From positions 1-16,571 of the forward strand of contig NZ_KB893127.1 in NCBI RefSeq assembly GCF_000373985.1: a DNA stretch of 16,571 nt, written 5' to 3'. Position numbers and translations under genes: made by a program. The DNA is from Desulfobacter curvatus DSM 3379. Its GTDB lineage: Bacteria > Desulfobacterota > Desulfobacteria > Desulfobacterales > Desulfobacteraceae. Each line of letters opens with the position of its first letter. Position 1 is the stretch's first letter. The notes below the pieces were generated by a model. The model was not told the origin of the DNA and did no database searches. It saw only the letters and a list, made by a program, of their open reading frames with translations. Positions 13,647 through 16,571 of this stretch are shown piece after piece.

Positions 13647-14575
13647 TTCAAATGATGACAAAAAAGGCATTAAAAACAGGTGGTATAGGGGAATGGCTTC
13701 TGGCAGATACCCCGAACTCGGCTTTCCAGGCCTGGTCCGGCAGAGCCTATCTGGGCCTTTTGGCATTCATGAAAAACCGCTTGGCGGTGCTTGGGCTGCT
13801 GGTTATTGTGGCCCTGATTGTCATTGCGATACTTGCACCGGTCATTGCCTCCTATGATCCGGTGGAAACGAACATCGGCAATCGCCTTCAGCCATTGTCT
13901 TCAAGCCACTATTTCGGTACCGACGAGATGGGCCGTGATATTTTTTCCCGGGTGATCTGGGGCTCCCGCCTGACCCTTTACGTCATCGGCCTTGTGGCCA
14001 TCATTGCGGCTCCTGTGGGAATCCTTGTGGGCACGGTTGCAGGGTATTTGGGCGGAATCATTGACACGATACTCATGCGTATCACAGATGTTTTCCTTGC
14101 GTTTCCCAAACTTATTTTGGCCCTGGCCTTTGTTTCCGCCCTGGGGCCGGGTATTGAAAACGCCATTATTGCCATCTCCATTACTTCCTGGCCACCCTAT
14201 GCCAGGATCGCCCGGGCAGAGACCATCACCATCAGAAATGCCGATTTCATTAAGGCCATCAGGCTGCAGGGTGCAAGTGCCTTCAGGATCATTACCGGCC
14301 ATATCATGCCCCTTTGCCTGCCGTCGCTGATTATCCGGGTGACCCTGGATATGGCCGGGATCATCCTCACAGCCGCAGGCCTTGGGTTTCTGGGTTTGGG
14401 TGCCCAGCCGCCCTCTCCGGAATGGGGGGCGATGACTGCCGGCGGAAGAACATATATCATTGACCACTGGTGGGTGATCACCATGCCCGGAACGGCCATC
14501 TTTATTGTCAGCCTTGCATTCAACCTTCTGGGGGATGGGCTCCGCGACGTCCTTGATCCAAGGAGTGATAAGTGA
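13637..14575 (+). CDS. ABC importer permease 2 (DppC-like)
   Basis: This protein has about 312 residues and roughly six membrane spans. It has the DppC/OppC layout: a cytoplasmic N-terminus, FMKNRLAVLGLLVIVALIVIAILAPVI as first helix, SHYFGTDEMGRDIFSRVIWGSRLTL after it, and the ATPase-docking loop DFIKAIRLQGASAFRIITGHIMPLCLPSLI. GLGFLGLGAQPPSPEWGAMTAGGRTY near the end is also typical. The start is uncertain. ATG 13652 and 13655 have no ribosome-binding site, whereas GTG 13637 has AAGGA six bases upstream, inside repeat copy 2. I chose the GTG for this reason. The protein body is the same either way. The stop TGA (14573-14575) overlaps the ATG of the first ATPase gene, so translation is likely coupled. 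Confidence 0.85.
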   Translation: MTVIQMMTKKALKTGGIGEWLLADTPNSAFQAWSGRAYLGLLAFMKNRLAVLGLLVIVALIVIAILAPVIASYDPVETNIGNRLQPLSSSHYFGTDEMGRDIFSRVIWGSRLTLYVIGLVAIIAAPVGILVGTVAGYLGGIIDTILMRITDVFLAFPKLILALAFVSALGPGIENAIIAISITSWPPYARIARAETITIRNADFIKAIRLQGASAFRIITGHIMPLCLPSLIIRVTLDMAGIILTAAGLGFLGLGAQPPSPEWGAMTAGGRTYIIDHWWVITMPGTAIFIVSLAFNLLGDGLRDVLDPRSDK

Positions 14576-15453
14576 TGATCGAGAATACCCCATTGCTGAC
14601 GGTAAATGATCTGTCTGTGACCTTTCCTTCTCCCAAGGGGGATGTCCGTGCGGTCAACAACGTCAGCTTTTCCATGGGCAGGGAAAAAATAGGCATTGTG
14701 GGAGAATCCGGTTCCGGCAAGTCCGTGACCGGCCGGGCTGTACTGCGTTTGCTGCCCCCATATGCCGGGGTCAGTGCATCTCAGATCTCTTTTAAGGGGA
14801 AAAACCTGATGGATTTTTCCGAAAAGCAGATGAGAAAAATCAGAGGCATGGAGATCTCCATGGTTATGCAGGATCCAAAGTACTCCCTGAATCCGGTGCG
14901 ACCCGTGGGAGAGCAGATTTCAGAAGCCTATACCATCCACCATAAAGCCGGGAAAAAGCAGGCCCGGCAAAAGACGTTGGATATGCTTAAAGCCGTGAGG
15001 ATCAGGAATCCTGCGCAGGTCTACGGCCTTTATCCCCATGAGGTGTCCGGGGGCATGGGGCAGAGAATCATGATTGCCATGATGCTTATTCCTAAGCCCA
15101 GTCTGCTCATTGCCGATGAACCCACCTCCGCCCTGGATGTTACGGTGCAGCTCCAGATCCTTGCCATCCTGGATGATCTGGTCAGTGAACGGGGTATGGG
15201 CCTTATTTTTATCTCCCATGATCTTGAGCTTGTTTCCTCATTCTGCGACAGGGTGATCATTATGTACGGCGGGCAAATCATGGAAATGGTGGAGGCCGGT
15301 AATCTTCATAAATCAAATCATCCGTACACAGAAGGATTGCTTTCCTGTCTGCCAAAAATAGACGGCACCCAGGATCATCTGCCCACACTTGTCCGGGATG
15401 ACGCCTGGCTTAAGCCGGTGCCGGGACATGTCCACAAAGAGGCTGGGTCATGA
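14575..15453 (+). CDS. ABC importer ATPase 1 (DppD-like)
   Basis: This 292-residue cytoplasmic ATPase powers the importer. The Walker A motif is GESGSGKS near residues 43-50. The Q-loop is MVMQDPKYSLNPV. The signature is VSGGMGQR near 164-171, with Gly where most relatives have Arg (SGGMRQR). Walker B is LLIADEPTSALD, the H-loop is FISHDLELV, and the C-terminal HPYTEGLLSCLPKI block is typical of oligopeptide ATPases. The usual iron-sulfur-cluster Cys region of DppD-type proteins is shortened or absent. ATG 14575 overlaps the permease stop by one base (TGATG), with AAGGAG nine bases upstream; GTG 14572 is an alternative. The stop overlaps the next ATPase start (ATGA). It forms a heterodimer with ATPase 2. 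Confidence 0.9.
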   Translation: MIENTPLLTVNDLSVTFPSPKGDVRAVNNVSFSMGREKIGIVGESGSGKSVTGRAVLRLLPPYAGVSASQISFKGKNLMDFSEKQMRKIRGMEISMVMQDPKYSLNPVRPVGEQISEAYTIHHKAGKKQARQKTLDMLKAVRIRNPAQVYGLYPHEVSGGMGQRIMIAMMLIPKPSLLIADEPTSALDVTVQLQILAILDDLVSERGMGLIFISHDLELVSSFCDRVIIMYGGQIMEMVEAGNLHKSNHPYTEGLLSCLPKIDGTQDHLPTLVRDDAWLKPVPGHVHKEAGS

Positions 15454-16223
15454 TTGCCGTTGAGAATCTCAATGTTTTTTTCGGTCATGGCCTGACCCGC
15501 AACCATGCGGTAAAGGATGTTGATTTTACCGTGAAAAAGGGTGAGAGTTTCGGCCTGGTGGGAGAGTCCGGGTCAGGAAAATCGACCATTCTCAACTGTA
15601 TTGCAGGCCTTTTGACCCATTGGACAGGGCGTATTGAAATTGGCGGCGCCAGGTTAACAAAGACAAGGAACATGGCCTTCTGCCGAAAGGTTCAGATGGT
15701 TTTCCAGGACCCCTACGGCTCCCTTCATCCCAGGCATTCCATTGACCGGACACTCAAAGAACCGCTGAAAATACATCGGCTTGGGGATGCCAACCGCCGG
15801 GTGGCGCGTGTGCTTGACGAGGTGGGTCTGGGCACGAAATTCAGGTTTCGTTTTCCCCACCAGCTTTCCGGCGGGCAGCGCCAGCGGGTGGCTGTGGCCC
15901 GGGCCCTTATCCTTGCTCCTGAAGTTATCCTGCTTGATGAACCCACCTCTGCTCTGGATGTATCCATCCAGGCCGAGGTGCTCAATCTGCTCCAGGATCT
16001 GCGAAGGGAAAAAAATTTGACCTATGTCCTTGTCAGTCACGACCTTGCCGTGGTCTCCCATATGTGCAATACACTGCTGGTGATGAACCGTGGCCGAGTT
16101 GTTGAAACCATAACCCGTAGTCAGCTTAAAAACGGTACGATCAATGAAGAATATACAAAGCAGCTGCTTGTTGCCGGCAAGGGATATGACCGCACAGCCA
16201 TTGATCGGTTTCAGGATTTCTAA
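15450..16223 (+). CDS. ABC importer ATPase 2 (DppF-like)
   Basis: This 257-residue ATPase is the partner of ATPase 1. Walker A is GESGSGKST near residues 38-46. The Q-loop is MVFQDPYGSLHPR, the signature is LSGGQRQRVAVARAL near 138-152, Walker B is VILLDEPTSALDVS, and the H-loop is LVSHDLAVVSH. It is shorter than typical DppF (about 320-330 residues) because it lacks the long C-terminal regulatory tail, ending TKQLLVAGKGYDRTAIDRFQDF. The ATG overlaps the previous stop as ATGA. Its own TAA (16221-16223) is the first triplet of repeat copy 3, so that repeat defines the end of the protein and may have cut the original tail. Confidence 0.9.
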   Translation: MIAVENLNVFFGHGLTRNHAVKDVDFTVKKGESFGLVGESGSGKSTILNCIAGLLTHWTGRIEIGGARLTKTRNMAFCRKVQMVFQDPYGSLHPRHSIDRTLKEPLKIHRLGDANRRVARVLDEVGLGTKFRFRFPHQLSGGQRQRVAVARALILAPEVILLDEPTSALDVSIQAEVLNLLQDLRREKNLTYVLVSHDLAVVSHMCNTLLVMNRGRVVETITRSQLKNGTINEEYTKQLLVAGKGYDRTAIDRFQDF

Positions 16224-16315
16224 CGGCCATGGGCCGACCCGGTCTATCAGCACCCAGGCTCACCCCACAACAAAGATAGAAAGAATCCAGTTACTTGCTT
16301 GGGGCTTTCATATAA
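16221..16315 (-). repeat. ~96-bp interspersed repeat, copy 3 (inverted)
   Basis: Read on the minus strand this is the same element: TTATATGAAAGC, AACTGGATTCTTTCTATCTT, TGTTGTGGGGTGAGCCTGGG, TGATAGACC, then GGGTCGGCCCATGGCCGTTA. The terminal stem is kept (CGGCC-CAT-GGCCG), though one outer pair is lost and the AAGGA of the other copies is absent. It sits directly at the end of ATPase 2, opposite in orientation to copies 1 and 2, so the three copies bracket permease 2 and both ATPases. Confidence 0.85.
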
Positions 16316-16382
16316 AACAGGGTTTGCGGCCGCACAGCGCTGACGCATCAAAATTTATTATCAATGATATCAGGGGGGCGGA

Positions 16383-16418
16383 GCGACATCTAAAATTATT
16401 TTGTCGCAAAATTATAAT
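16383..16418 (+). promoter_or_regulatory. Candidate -10 box and GCGACA/TGTCGC inverted repeat
   Basis: GCGACA (16383-16388) and TGTCGC (16402-16407) form an inverted repeat with a 13-base AT-rich spacer. TATAAT at 16413-16418 follows at once. No good -35 box is seen 16-18 bases upstream, so the promoter may need an activator or use another site. It would drive the gene starting at 16507. Confidence 0.35.
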
Positions 16419-16441
16419 AGACACTCTGCAGGTCTTTTGAT

Positions 16442-16491
16442 AATGTAACGTGGATGTGTGTGAGTTCACCCACCAATCGAAACGTTACATT
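16442..16491. promoter_or_regulatory. 10-bp inverted repeat before the DUF4338-like gene
   Basis: AATGTAACGT (16442-16451) and ACGTTACATT (16482-16491) are perfect inverse complements separated by 30 bases. The spacer itself contains GTGTGAGTTCACCC, which can form a smaller hairpin. The right arm ends just before the ribosome-binding site GAGGAG (16493-16498). It could be a leader hairpin, an operator, or the end structure of a mobile element. Confidence 0.55.
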
Positions 16492-16506
16492 TGAGGAGAA
16501 AACGCT

Positions 16507-16571
16507 GTGATAAGCCAGTGTGGTCGGCAGATTAAAAACGCAGAACTTGAACAGATTCGCGAGACGGTAAA
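16507..16571 (+). CDS. DUF4338/DruA-like protein, N-terminal start (partial)
   Basis: A GTG at 16507, eight bases after GAGGAG, opens a frame that runs off the window: MISQCGRQIKNAELEQIRETVK. The pattern CGR...EL..IRE resembles the beginning of DUF4338 proteins (the family of DruA), in which a CGR triplet is followed by an acidic helix and an IR pair. Members accompany transposase genes and also form part of the Druantia phage-defence system. Only 21 residues are visible, so the assignment is tentative. The long inverted repeat upstream fits either a mobile-element end or a regulated leader. Confidence 0.4.
   Translation, partial: MISQCGRQIKNAELEQIRETV

Noticed and set aside
16442..16491. 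Integron attC site
   Set aside because: The arms resemble the core trinucleotides, but the right arm does not fit the GTTRRRY rule and no integrase or cassette gene is visible.
1..16571. tRNA, rRNA or a known riboswitch
   Set aside because: Reading both strands I found no cloverleaf with conserved T-loop, no rRNA segments and no riboswitch core I recognise; a covariance search could not be run.

Overview
The window looks like a chromosomal stretch from a sulfate-reducing deltaproteobacterium, most likely a member of the Desulfobacterales. The grounds are a Hcp fragment close to the Desulfovibrio-type protein as I recall it, a VPIPS-type PEP-CTERM tail, remnants of a multihaem cytochrome, and a mid-GC backbone. 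This is a judgement from protein resemblance, because no rRNA or other marker gene is present.

Layout. Positions 1-275 hold the 3' end of a group II intron: the last 54 codons of its maturase, then domains V and VI. Directly behind it lies a GC-rich gene (304-1762). It has a leader motif typical of extracellular contractile injection system (eCIS) cargo, a peptidoglycan-binding domain and an HExxH motif, and it is split by a one-base shift in a run of nine G. After a composition change near 1840 and a repeat-rich spacer comes an RluA-type pseudouridine synthase (minus strand). The stretch 3056-5570 is a zone of decay. It holds an intact hipB-like antitoxin gene behind two large palindromic operators, a hipA with its middle missing, an hcp with two deletions and a nonsense codon, and scraps of a multihaem cytochrome gene.

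From 5572 the genes look healthy. There is a TauE/SafE-type exporter (minus), a secreted C39-like cysteine peptidase with a PEP-CTERM tail (plus), and a minus-strand cluster of a MenI/YdiI-like thioesterase, a SpoU-family RNA methyltransferase and NAD synthase. Next is a plus-strand cluster of class II fructose-bisphosphate aldolase followed at 11 bp by a complete Dpp/Opp-type ABC importer (binding protein, two permeases, two ATPases). At the right edge a DUF4338/DruA-like gene begins behind a long inverted repeat.

The most interesting non-coding signal is a roughly 96-bp repeat present three times around the ABC importer. Two direct copies lie between the permease genes and one inverted copy follows the last ATPase gene. 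The copies share a hairpin with a compensatory base-pair change. The second copy may supply the ribosome-binding site and start codon of permease 2, and the third supplies the stop codon of ATPase 2. I could not identify this family.

The two ends of the window (intron plus eCIS-like cargo on the left, DUF4338 gene on the right) look mobile or accessory. The middle is ordinary metabolism with scars of gene loss.
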